Assembly (NCBI GenBank): GCA_026193735.1
Contig: JAPHUJ010000101.1
Location: 1 to 16,316, forward strand
Reading direction: 5' to 3'
Source of the DNA: Sulfurovum sp.
GTDB taxonomy: Bacteria > Campylobacterota > Campylobacteria > Campylobacterales > Sulfurovaceae
DNA length: 16,316 nucleotides
Positions 1 through 8,879 of the stretch are shown in pieces (position 1 is the first letter of the stretch; each line of letters opens with the position of its first letter). The notes beneath the pieces are model-generated. The model was given only the letters and a program-made list of their open reading frames with translations. It did no database searches and was not told where the DNA came from. Made by a program: the position numbers and the translations under genes.

Positions 1-33
1 ATAGAGAGCAAGGGTGTGTATGAAGTTCATTAA
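1..33 (+). CDS. Possible 3' tail of an upstream gene, perhaps ftsE (partial)
   Basis: Only a few codons are present. Reading from base 1 gives a tail IESKGVYEVH and a stop at 31-33; the short charged, Gly-Tyr ending resembles FtsE C-termini as I remember them, and ftsE normally lies directly before ftsX and overlaps it. A second frame (from base 3) also stops early, at 21-23, giving an ATGA overlap with the ATG at 20, so the true frame is not settled. No ATPase motif is in view, so the identity rests on context alone. Confidence 0.33.
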   Translation: MESKGVYEVH

Positions 34-835
34 AAATCATCTTATGTTTATACTGCCACTCATGGCAATCTTATTAGGTATCGAGTTTTATCTGGTATTT
101 GAGCGTACAACAAACACGTATGAAAAAGGACTGAAAGAAGGCTATTCGATGCTTGTGGTAACACATAAGCCTATGGAACTATCGAAGTTTCAGACACTTA
201 ATGATCATATCAGTACATCTGAAAAAATTAAACGTGAGGATATTGTCTCCGAGGTTGCCAAAGGTGTAAGCAAAAGCAGTAGCGAAGAGATATTGGCTGC
301 TTTACCTTATTTTTATAATCTAGGATTAGATGAATATCTACATACTTCAGGTGTGGAGAAAATTAAAAAAGATCTTGAATCTGATGCCAATATTAAGAAG
401 GTTGAGATGTTTGGCAGTAGTTATAATTCCAATTATAGACTTTTTTCTTTTATTAAATTTATATTGAAAGTGTTTATTATCTTTATGGCTGTAGTGAGCC
501 TTTTTTTAATTATCAAACAAATGGAGATATGGAAATATGCACACAAAGAGCGTATGCAGGTCATGGAAATATTTGGGGCACCATTAATGCTCAGATCGGG
601 TGTACTTTTTAGAGTAGCTTTTATAGATGCTATATTTGCAACTATTTTAGTATCTACTATCTTCTTCTATACTAAATTTTACTGGGCTGCAGGAAGTGGT
701 ATAGATATCATGATGGAAAACCAGGAAGTACTTTTCAAGTTTGGTGATATAGGTATATTGTTGGCTTCTTCAGTTTTGATAGTTACGGTTGCTGTTTACA
801 TTGTTGTATTCAGCAGTAAGGGAGTGCAGGAGTGA
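20..835 (+). CDS. ftsX: FtsX-like cell-division ABC transporter permease
   Basis: Predicted inner-membrane partner of the ATPase FtsE; the FtsEX complex passes ATP-driven conformational change to periplasmic murein-hydrolase activators during septation. The protein (about 271 aa) shows the FtsX layout: one N-terminal membrane segment (about residues 8-27), a periplasmic domain of roughly 115 residues, then three more membrane segments (about 145-166, 196-219 and 242-264). A cytoplasmic stretch with KERMQVMEIFGAP before the third segment matches the conserved FtsX loop. I choose ATG at 20, with AAGG six bases upstream, over an in-frame GTG at 14. The stop overlaps the GTG start of the next gene (GTGA at 832-835), so the two are probably translationally coupled. 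FtsX sequences diverge widely, so the family call relies on topology and on the EnvC-like neighbour. Confidence 0.82.
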   Translation: MKFIKNHLMFILPLMAILLGIEFYLVFERTTNTYEKGLKEGYSMLVVTHKPMELSKFQTLNDHISTSEKIKREDIVSEVAKGVSKSSSEEILAALPYFYNLGLDEYLHTSGVEKIKKDLESDANIKKVEMFGSSYNSNYRLFSFIKFILKVFIIFMAVVSLFLIIKQMEIWKYAHKERMQVMEIFGAPLMLRSGVLFRVAFIDAIFATILVSTIFFYTKFYWAAGSGIDIMMENQEVLFKFGDIGILLASSVLIVTVAVYIVVFSSKGVQE

Positions 836-2197
836 GATCCTTCATCCTTATTTGTTTTCTTACTTTAGGGTTACTTTATGGGGCATCAACAGCCACGAAG
901 ATTAAAGATTCTCAAAAAAACCTGTCTGTTACATCATCTGCTAAAAAAGATGCAAGCAGACAATTAAGTAAGATCGCCAAAGATATAAAATCTGCAGAAA
1001 AAGACATTGTGTATCTTGAAAAAAAGCTAGATGAGCTTGAACTTGACCAAGAAAAATCGGAACAACAGTATAAAGTGTTAAAAGATGAATTAAGTCAGTC
1101 TGAAAAAGATCTAACTTTAACAAGTCAAGCATTGGAAGAAAAACATCAAGCATTTATCTCTTTACTCTCCGAACAATTTTCCATCATATTTGCAATGGAA
1201 CAAGCGCATGAACCAACTCAAGAATCTATCATCTCCCAAGAAGTTTACATCGCATATAAAAAACAGAATACTAAATTATTGGCTACACTAAGAACAGATA
1301 TTGAAATGCTTAAGAAGCAGAAAGATGAGAAAGTTTATTTACGTAATAAAACAAAAAATGAGATCGAGCGTATTGTTAAAAAAAGAGATGATTATGCCCA
1401 AAAAAAGTTAGCGAAAGAGAAGTTACGTAAAAGGCTTGCCAGAGATGAAGAAAAGTATAATGCGAAACTCGAAAAAATTGTGGATAAACAGAATTCTCTT
1501 CGATCAACATTGGCAAAACTGAACATTTTACATGCACATGAAGTAGAAGCATCACGTAAGAGAGCTGAAGCTGAAAAAGAGGCTATGCGACTTGAAAAAA
1601 AGAGACAAAGAGATATTCGTGAAGCCAAAGCATTGGCACGTGCCAATGCAAGAAAAGCCCAAGAAAATCTGAGACAGGCAAAAACAGAAGAAGATAGAGC
1701 AAAAGCACGATTGGTGGCAAAAGAAGCAGAAAAAGAAAATAAAAAAGTGTATAAGGAAAGTGATAAGGTACGACAAGTAAACTCTTCATATGCACCTTCA
1801 CAAACCTATGCATATAAAGGCGGAAGAACTATTTCTCCTCTACCTGGATCAAAGCTTGTAAAGAAGTTTGGTACCTATGTTGATCCCATCTATAAGATAA
1901 AGATCTTTAATGAGTCTATTACTCTGCAGTCTTCTACTGCAAATGCAAAAGTACAAAACATACTAAATGGGAAAGTGGTTTTTGCCGGACAAAGCAGTAT
2001 GCTGGGAAAAGTAGTGGTTGTCTCTCATAGTAAAAAGATACACACTGTGTATGCAGGACTATCTAAGATTGCCCCAACAATACATGTTGGAGTAAAGATA
2101 CAAAAAGGCTATGTGGTAGGAAAAGTAAATCAAAAGCTTATTTTTCAGGCAACAAAAAACTCTCAACATATCAACCCTCTGGAGCTGATAAAAATAT

Positions 2198-2199
<2 letters not shown>
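832..2199 (+). CDS. envC: EnvC-like murein hydrolase activator (coiled coil plus degenerate LytM/M23 domain)
   Basis: Likely periplasmic activator of cell-wall amidases that docks on FtsX. An N-terminal signal peptide (about residues 1-20, ending GASTA) is followed by two long, Lys/Glu-rich coiled-coil regions (about 25-120 and 150-310). A C-terminal LytM/M23-type domain covers about 330-455. In that domain the fold-defining pieces remain (GKVVFAG near 380, HTVYAGL, and a GxxVGKV turn). The first zinc motif HxxxD is replaced by sequence around N360-T364, and the second HxH is replaced by LIFQA at 436-440. Loss of these ligands is the hallmark of EnvC-type activators as opposed to active endopeptidases. 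The start is GTG overlapping the ftsX stop, with AGGGAG and GCAGGAG upstream. In H. pylori and C. jejuni a protein of this type also follows ftsX, as I recall. The two amidases at 7687-9650 are obvious candidate targets. Confidence 0.82.
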
Positions 2200-2983
<784 letters not shown>

Positions 2984-3017
2984 CAAAAATAAAGAATGAA
3001 ATAATAAAGGAATAGAT

Positions 3018-3224
3018 ATGAGAACAGAACAATTAACAGCAGTAGCACTTGAAAAAGTAGATTTTGATAAATACCTTCTTGCAAATGCGGTAGGAAAAAG
3101 AGCGGAAGCTATTGCCAATGGTGCTGAAATACTTTTAGATATAGATACTTCAGAGATGAAATATGCAGATATCGCACTTCAAGAAATAGCTGAAGGTAAA
3201 ATTACTGTAAGCTTAGAAGGCTAA
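3018..3224 (+). CDS. rpoZ: RNA polymerase omega subunit
   Basis: A small protein (68 aa) that helps beta' fold and assemble into RNA polymerase. It has the omega core: an N-terminal helix, then YLLANAVGKRAEAIANGAE (Tyr19 onward), equivalent to the conserved segment that packs on beta'. An acidic stretch and EIAEGKI near the C-terminus follow. It is shorter than the E. coli protein (91 aa), as expected for this lineage. AAAGGAA (3006-3012) precedes the ATG. It ends six bases before spoT, and an AGAAGG within its last codons probably serves as the spoT ribosome-binding site. Its N-terminus reads MRTEQ, not the MAR start of the E. coli omega that contributes to ppGpp site 1. Confidence 0.93.
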   Translation: MRTEQLTAVALEKVDFDKYLLANAVGKRAEAIANGAEILLDIDTSEMKYADIALQEIAEGKITVSLEG

Positions 3225-3230
3225 ATCCTC

Positions 3231-5384
3231 TTGGATGCTTTTCTAGATAAAGCTAAAGATATACATACTATTGAAGAGGCAAGTGCCCTTCTTTGGGAGG
3301 AACTTCCTTCCCCCCTGCCTGCAACAATTAAAGCATTAGAACTTTCCCTTAAAGCACATAAAGGTCAAACACGTAAAAGTGGAGAACCTTATATTGTTCA
3401 TCCCATATTAGTAGCAGCGATCACTGCAAAGATCTCTAATGATGAAATGATGGTACAAGCTGCATTATTACACGATGTAGTAGAAGACACAAGTTATACC
3501 ATTGAAGATCTGGTACATGTGTTTGGAGACGATGTTGCACATATGGTTGAAGGATTAACCAAAATTGTCGAGATCCGTCATGAAGAATTAATTCCTTCAG
3601 GTTCAGATGAAAGGCTCATAAACTCTGCATTAACATTTCGAAAAATGCTTATCGCTTCCATAAAAGATGTACGTGTGCTTGTCATTAAGCTTTGTGACAG
3701 ACTGCATAATATGCTTACACTTGATGCACTGAGTTTTGAGAAACAAAAACGTATTGCAGAAGAGACTATTGTCGTATATGCACCTATTGCACACAGGCTT
3801 GGTATATCGAGACTGAAAAACCATTTAGAAGATTTGAGTTTTTACTATATCTATCCCGAAGATTATAAAAACATAGATACATATATCAAATCAAATGCAC
3901 AAAATTTGAAGTTTAAACTCAATGCTGTTATTCAAAAAGTAAAAGACACGATGGATAAAGACGGTTTCAATGAAGATGATTTTGAGATCATCGGAAGGGT
4001 GAAGCATTATTACTCTATTTACCTCAAAATGCATCGTAAAGGTGTGAGTATAGAAGAGGTACTTGACTTATTGGCTATTCGTATCATTGTTAAAAAACCC
4101 ATAGAATGTTACAGGGTTTTAGGACTCCTGCACTTAAAATTTACACCTCTTATATCCAGATTTAAAGATTATATAGCAGTACCTAAAGAAAATGGGTATA
4201 AAACCATCCATACTACATTATTTGATGAAGAGGGCATTGTTGAAGCTCAGATACGGACTGTAGAGATGCATAGACTTGCTGAGTACGGTGTTGCTGCACA
4301 TTGGAAATATAAAGATGGAGACAATAGTGTAAACTTAGAGTGGTTAGAGGGGTTAAATTATCAAAATGAATCTATAGAAGAGTTTTATGAATTAGCGAAA
4401 TCTGATCTTTTTTCTGAAGACATTACAGTATTTTCACCTAAAGGTGATTATTATACTTTACCCAAAGGATCAGTTGCACTTGATTTTGCCTATGCTATCC
4501 ATTCGGAAGTAGGCGCCAACGCAACAGAAGCGTTGATAAATAAACAGAGATCATCACTATTAACCATTTTAAAAAATGGTGACATTGTGAATATTTTAAA
4601 AGATAATGAACCACATCTTTACTGTTCATGGCTTGATACTGTGAAAACATCAAAAGCACAGGATGGGATAAGAAGTTCTTGCAGGGCGAGAATAAAAGAA
4701 ACCGATACCTTAAGTGCATATAATATTTTGGGTACATTGTTTTCTCAAAAGAGCACTGAGATAAAAGCACTTCTTAAAAGTATGGGATATAATGATTCTA
4801 TCTATAAACTAGCGGTACAACTTGATTATTATAAAGAAACCATACATCAAGTGGCAGAGTATATGGGTACAAAAGAAGTACGTTTTTGGGAATTACTGAA
4901 AAAAGGGTACAGAAAACCATATATTAAAGAGTTGGAACACTTTAATTTCTTTACGAATAAGCCAATAGATGGTGTAGAGTTCGATTATTGCTGTCATCCT
5001 AAAGTTGGTGATCAAATCGTTGCGTTTTATAAGGGTAGTAAGGCTATTATACACCATAAATTATGTAAAAAATCCTATGCTAAAATTTTAGAGGGTGAAG
5101 AGATGATCTATGTGAGTTGGAGTGGTTCAAAACTCTCTAGATACAGACTAACCATAAGCCTTCAAAATCAAAAAGGCATTTTGGCAGATCTGCTGGCAAA
5201 ACTCTCAACCCTCGATCTCAATATATTGAGCATAGAATTAGGCATTAGAAATTCAGAACAAGCAGAGTTCTGTCAAATAGAAGTAGAAAGTAATGAGCCT
5301 AAAAAGCTAGTGCTTTCAGAAAAAATTTCACAAACGTTTAAACTCATAGAAATTATAAGTTTAGATGACGCATATAACAAATAA
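3231..5384 (+). CDS. spoT: Bifunctional (p)ppGpp synthetase/hydrolase (Rel/SpoT type)
   Basis: Makes and degrades the stringent-response alarmone (p)ppGpp. The 717-aa protein has the full long-RSH layout. The HD hydrolase domain spans about residues 40-190, with H43, H57, the H81-D82 pair within LLHDVVEDT, and D156 in LCDRLHN. The synthetase domain spans about 240-360, including the RFKDYIAVPKENGYKTIHT stretch from R310. A TGS domain covers about 397-457. A C-rich segment (FDYCCHP with HHKLC downstream) matches the zinc-finger-like domain, and a C-terminal ACT domain starts near 645. RFKD is the RxKD form typical of bifunctional enzymes rather than the ExDD of monofunctional RelA, and HDxxED is intact, so both activities are expected. 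The start is TTG, six bases after rpoZ; the next in-frame Met (about residue 73) would cut into the HD domain. It is probably the only long RSH enzyme in this lineage. Confidence 0.95.
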   Translation: MDAFLDKAKDIHTIEEASALLWEELPSPLPATIKALELSLKAHKGQTRKSGEPYIVHPILVAAITAKISNDEMMVQAALLHDVVEDTSYTIEDLVHVFGDDVAHMVEGLTKIVEIRHEELIPSGSDERLINSALTFRKMLIASIKDVRVLVIKLCDRLHNMLTLDALSFEKQKRIAEETIVVYAPIAHRLGISRLKNHLEDLSFYYIYPEDYKNIDTYIKSNAQNLKFKLNAVIQKVKDTMDKDGFNEDDFEIIGRVKHYYSIYLKMHRKGVSIEEVLDLLAIRIIVKKPIECYRVLGLLHLKFTPLISRFKDYIAVPKENGYKTIHTTLFDEEGIVEAQIRTVEMHRLAEYGVAAHWKYKDGDNSVNLEWLEGLNYQNESIEEFYELAKSDLFSEDITVFSPKGDYYTLPKGSVALDFAYAIHSEVGANATEALINKQRSSLLTILKNGDIVNILKDNEPHLYCSWLDTVKTSKAQDGIRSSCRARIKETDTLSAYNILGTLFSQKSTEIKALLKSMGYNDSIYKLAVQLDYYKETIHQVAEYMGTKEVRFWELLKKGYRKPYIKELEHFNFFTNKPIDGVEFDYCCHPKVGDQIVAFYKGSKAIIHHKLCKKSYAKILEGEEMIYVSWSGSKLSRYRLTISLQNQKGILADLLAKLSTLDLNILSIELGIRNSEQAEFCQIEVESNEPKKLVLSEKISQTFKLIEIISLDDAYNK

Positions 5385-5400
5385 ATAGAGGACATTGGGT

Positions 5401-6600
5401 ATGGTAGAAAAAGCATTAGAAGAGATAAGTAGAGGTACTGCGGAAGTTATAGATATGGAACGAATCGAAAATTTGGTTTCAAAATATTATGATGATGGCA
5501 GTACGTATACAGTAAAAGCAGGATTTGATCCTACTGGTGCAGACCTCCACCTAGGTCATACTGTACTTCTTCAAAAGCTTAGAGCATTTCAAAATCACGG
5601 GGGAAGAGTACAGCTGCTTATTGGTGATTTTACGGCAACCATAGGTGACCCTACAGGTAAGAGTGAAACAAGAAAAATACTTGATAACGATACCATTATG
5701 GCAAATGCAAAAACGTATCAAGAGCAAGTTTTTAATATTCTTGATGACAGTAAGACAGAAGTGGTATTCAACTCTACGTGGCTTAATGAACTAGGTGCTG
5801 CAGGAATGGTTGCTCTTGCAACGACTTTTAATGTAGCGCGTATGCTGGAACGTGATGACTTTGACAAACGTTTTAAAGGTGGACAGAGTATTTCCATTTC
5901 AGAATTTCTATATCCACTGCTTCAAGGATATGATTCTGTTGAACTTAAAAGTGACATTGAGATCGGTGGAACAGATCAGAAGTTTAACCTTTTAATGGGC
6001 AGACACCTTCAACGTGCGTATAATGTTGGAAAAGAACAAGCGGTTCTTATGATGCCTATCCTGGAAGGTCTTGATGGGGTGCAGAAGATGAGCAAGTCTT
6101 TGAACAACTACATTGGTATTACTGAAGAGCCTAAAGAGATTTATGCAAAAACACTTTCGGTTTCAGATGAATTAATGTGGCGTTATTATGAGCTTTTAAG
6201 TGAGAAATCACTTGAAGAGATCACTACGATGAAAGAGGATGTAGAAAAAGGCACACTTCACCCTAAAATTGTTAAGGAAAACTTGGCACTTGAACTTGTT
6301 ACAAGGTTTTATAATGAAGAGTTGGCTACACTAGCTAAAGAAGAGTTTGATAACGTTTTTAAATCAAACCAGCTTCCATCTGATATGACTGAAATAGAAG
6401 TAGAAGAGGGCATTTGGATATGTAAGGCGCTAGTAGATGCCGGCATAGAGCCTTCTACTTCTCAGGCGAGAAGAGATATTAAACAAAATGCAGTAAGCAT
6501 TGATCAGGAAAAAATTTCTGATGATACGTTAAATCTTGCGGCAGGAGAATATATCTTGCAGGTAGGAAAACGAAAATTTGCGAAAGTGAAGGTAGGATAA
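5401..6600 (+). CDS. tyrS: Tyrosyl-tRNA synthetase
   Basis: Charges tRNA-Tyr. It is a class I synthetase of 399 aa. The HIGH-type motif appears as HLGH in PTGADLHLGHT (residues 50-53), and the KMSKS signature is exact (229-233). The tyrosine-pocket segment around GGTDQKFNLLMGRHLQ is also clear. The last 65 or so residues form an S4-like RNA-binding domain (STSQARRDIKQNAVSI). I choose ATG at 5401, eight bases after AGAGGA (5387-5392). An in-frame TTG at 5395 would leave only two bases between that site and the start. Its stop overlaps the fabX start (TAATG), suggesting coupling. Confidence 0.97.
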   Translation: MVEKALEEISRGTAEVIDMERIENLVSKYYDDGSTYTVKAGFDPTGADLHLGHTVLLQKLRAFQNHGGRVQLLIGDFTATIGDPTGKSETRKILDNDTIMANAKTYQEQVFNILDDSKTEVVFNSTWLNELGAAGMVALATTFNVARMLERDDFDKRFKGGQSISISEFLYPLLQGYDSVELKSDIEIGGTDQKFNLLMGRHLQRAYNVGKEQAVLMMPILEGLDGVQKMSKSLNNYIGITEEPKEIYAKTLSVSDELMWRYYELLSEKSLEEITTMKEDVEKGTLHPKIVKENLALELVTRFYNEELATLAKEEFDNVFKSNQLPSDMTEIEVEEGIWICKALVDAGIEPSTSQARRDIKQNAVSIDQEKISDDTLNLAAGEYILQVGKRKFAKVKVG

Positions 6601-7703
6601 TGCCATTTAAATCGTTTAAAATTGGAAAATACACCATTGAAAAACCTATAGTTCAGGGTGGTATGGGTGTTGGTATATCTTGGGATCAGTTAGCAGGTAA
6701 CGTCTCAAAAGAGGGTGGACTTGGTGTTATTTCTGCAGTAGGAACAGGTGTTTATAAAAAAAGAGCTTATGTTGAAAAAACAGTAGGAAAAGACAAAAGA
6801 CCGCTTGAAGCGATAAATTTTTACTCATATCCTGCACTTAAGAAAATATTTGAGAATGCAAGAAAAATTTGTGGTGACAAGCCTTTAGCGGCTAATGTAC
6901 TCTATGCACAAAGTGAATACAACCGTGTGGTAGAGGATGCTTGTAAGGCTGGAGCAAATATTATCATCACCGGTGCAGGTTTGCCCTTGACTATGCCAGA
7001 AGCGACTAAGAATTATCCTGATGTTGCATTGGTACCTATTGTCTCTACGGCCAAAGCATTAAAAATATTATGTCGTCGTTGGAAAAAAACACATAACAGA
7101 CTTCCTGATGCTGTTATTGTAGAGGGACCGTTAAGTGGAGGACATCAAGGCTTTAAGTATGAAGATTGTTTTTTACCTGAAAATCAATTAGAGAACATTT
7201 TACCTCCTGTCGTAGAAGAAGCAAAAAATTGGGGTTCTATGCCTATTATTGCTGCTGGTGGTGTATGGGATCATGATGATATCGTTAGAATGATGGAGCT
7301 GGGTGCAAGCGCAGTACAAATGGGTACACGTTTCATCGGTACAGTGGAGTGTGATGCAAGTCAGGTGATGAAAGATATTATTATTGAAGCTAAAGAAGAG
7401 GATATTAAGCTCTTTAAATCACCAGTAGGTTATCCTGCACGTGGTGTAAAAACACAACTTCACAGAGATATAGAAAAAGGAACAGCACCAAAGGTAGCCT
7501 GTATCTCAAACTGTGTTGCTCCATGCCATCGTGGTGAAGAAGCTAAAATAGTAGGTTACTGTATTGCAGACAGGCTTACCGATGCTTATGATGGTATCAA
7601 AGAGACAGGGCTTTTCTTTACAGGGGCTAATGGGTATCGTCTTCAAGAGATCATTACGGTGAAAGAACTTATGGATAAACTTATGAATGGTGAAGATAAC
7701 TAA
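6600..7703 (+). CDS. fabX: FabX-type flavin/Fe-S dehydrogenase-isomerase (NMO/FabK superfamily)
   Basis: Belongs to the nitronate monooxygenase / FabK flavoprotein superfamily, and automated annotation would probably call it nitronate monooxygenase. Its details fit FabX of H. pylori (HP0773), a decanoyl-ACP dehydrogenase/isomerase that introduces the double bond for unsaturated fatty acid synthesis. H182 lies in EGPLSGGHQGF, the position recalled for the FabX catalytic His. A cysteine set C301-x3-C305-x3-C309-x11-C321 matches a [4Fe-4S] site next to the FMN, which ordinary NMOs lack. FMN-binding stretches include VQGGMG (18-23), ITGAG and the AAGGVWD / GASAVQMGTRF phosphate loops. The length (367 aa) agrees with H. 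pylori FabX, about 363. The order tyrS-fabX-amidase is the same as in H. pylori. GAAGG (6588-6592) precedes the ATG. The residue numbers are counted here; the role is by homology. Confidence 0.87.
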   Translation: MPFKSFKIGKYTIEKPIVQGGMGVGISWDQLAGNVSKEGGLGVISAVGTGVYKKRAYVEKTVGKDKRPLEAINFYSYPALKKIFENARKICGDKPLAANVLYAQSEYNRVVEDACKAGANIIITGAGLPLTMPEATKNYPDVALVPIVSTAKALKILCRRWKKTHNRLPDAVIVEGPLSGGHQGFKYEDCFLPENQLENILPPVVEEAKNWGSMPIIAAGGVWDHDDIVRMMELGASAVQMGTRFIGTVECDASQVMKDIIIEAKEEDIKLFKSPVGYPARGVKTQLHRDIEKGTAPKVACISNCVAPCHRGEEAKIVGYCIADRLTDAYDGIKETGLFFTGANGYRLQEIITVKELMDKLMNGEDN

Positions 7704-8844
7704 AACCATGCCGAAAATTAGTAGGATTTTTCTTTTAGGTTTTCTACTGAATACACTACTTTTCCCCGGAGTGATAAGTCTTCAAAAGGCCATAGTTGAA
7801 AAAGGTGAACTTCGTCTTTTTTTTTCTAAAGCATTCAATAAAAAGAATGTGAATCATTTCACACTTAAAAGTCCCCATAGAGAAATTTATGACTTTAAGA
7901 ATACACGTATAGCACATAAGCGTGTGCCATTAGGCTTAGGTCAAAATGTTCGTTTAGCTCAAAATAAAGCCAATACCGTACGTGTAGTCATTACTGGATA
8001 TACATCTTCCAAACCTATTGCTTATCAACCCTTTTTTTCAAATGATCGTTATCATATTTCATTGCCTAAAAATAGTAGTGTATTACCTGCAAAACGTTAT
8101 AAAAAACCTAAAAAAGTCATTAAAAAGTCTAAACCTGCAAAATCTCATAAATATGACCTTGTGGTGATAGATGCAGGTCATGGAGGTCATGATACCGGTG
8201 CAATAGCTGGAAGAAAAAGAGAGAAAGATGTTGTACTTCAGATAGCAAAAAGACTCGAGAATCAACTTAAAAAACGTGGATACCCTGTGTATATGACACG
8301 TAAAAAAGATATTTTTTTAAAACTTCCACAACGCACTAAAATAGCAGATCAAAAAAAGGCAGTGGTATTTATTTCTATCCATGCTAACTCTGTACCTAAA
8401 AACAAACAAAATAAAATTCAAGGTGTGGAAACCTTCTTTTTACAAAAAACAAGAGATGCCAGGTCTCAGCGTATTGCAGAAAGAGAAAACAAGTCTGTAC
8501 TAAAAGGGACGACTAGACTGAGCCGCAGTGTGATCATCGATTCGGTACTTTCAGGACCAAAGATAGTTCAGTCAAATAAACTGGCCATTGATGTACAACG
8601 CAGAATGATGACAAACCTACATACCAGATATAAAGATGCTAAAGATGGTGGGGTGAGACATGCTCCATTTTGGGTACTTGTAGGAGCTAGCAGACCTTCC
8701 ATACTTGTGGAAGTGGGATATATCTCACATCCTAAAGAGCGAAAAAGACTTTTTACACCACGTTATCAAGAGCTTATCGCTAACGGCATAGCAGAGGGTG
8801 TGGATAATTATTTGAATAATAGAAAAAAAGAAATTGATCTGTGA
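7687..8844 (+). CDS. amiA: N-acetylmuramoyl-L-alanine amidase, AMIN plus Amidase_3 (AmiA/AmiC type)
   Basis: A periplasmic zinc amidase that cuts the bond between MurNAc and the stem peptide, used in splitting daughter cells. It has an N-terminal signal peptide (hydrophobic core about residues 13-31), an AMIN-like beta domain (about 33-128), a Lys/Pro-rich linker (about 135-155) and an Amidase_3 domain (about 156-380). Predicted zinc ligands are H165 in DAGHGGHD, E179 and H232 in SIHAN; the catalytic Glu is E342 in ILVEVGY. Between H232 and GGVRH there is an insert of about 85 residues, the place where AmiB/AmiC carry the helix that blocks the active site until EnvC-type activators release it. 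ATG at 7687 overlaps fabX by 17 bases; ATG at 7708 gives a more compact signal peptide and is equally possible. Neither has a strong ribosome-binding site. Confidence 0.92.
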   Translation: MVKITKTMPKISRIFLLGFLLNTLLFPGVISLQKAIVEKGELRLFFSKAFNKKNVNHFTLKSPHREIYDFKNTRIAHKRVPLGLGQNVRLAQNKANTVRVVITGYTSSKPIAYQPFFSNDRYHISLPKNSSVLPAKRYKKPKKVIKKSKPAKSHKYDLVVIDAGHGGHDTGAIAGRKREKDVVLQIAKRLENQLKKRGYPVYMTRKKDIFLKLPQRTKIADQKKAVVFISIHANSVPKNKQNKIQGVETFFLQKTRDARSQRIAERENKSVLKGTTRLSRSVIIDSVLSGPKIVQSNKLAIDVQRRMMTNLHTRYKDAKDGGVRHAPFWVLVGASRPSILVEVGYISHPKERKRLFTPRYQELIANGIAEGVDNYLNNRKKEIDL

Positions 8845-8848
8845 TCAA
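8834..8848 (+). repeat. Short inverted repeat spanning the first amidase stop codon
   Basis: TTGATC (8834-8839) and GATCAA (8843-8848) pair around TGT, with the TGA stop at 8842-8844 inside the structure. The loop is only three bases and no T-tract follows at once, so a function is doubtful. It is listed because a similar hairpin covers the pyrH stop. Confidence 0.3.
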
Positions 8849-8879
8849 ACAACGTATTTATTTTAAAATAGGATAAAAA

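Noticed and set aside
941..1813. Several minus-strand open frames opposite the envC coiled-coil region.
   Set aside because: They encode Phe/Ser/Leu-rich sequence, the expected complement of a Lys/Glu/Ala-rich coiled coil, with no start context or known motif.
4563..4580. Inverted repeat ACCATTTT / AAAATGGT inside spoT.
   Set aside because: It lies in the middle of the TGS region coding sequence, leaves a loop of only two bases, and AT-rich arms like this arise by chance.
7817..7825. Run of nine T within the 5' part of the first amidase gene, a possible phase-variation tract.
   Set aside because: The gene is AT-rich, the run encodes a normal Leu-Phe-Phe, and phase-variable tracts known in this phylum are mostly poly-G. 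One short T-run is not enough.
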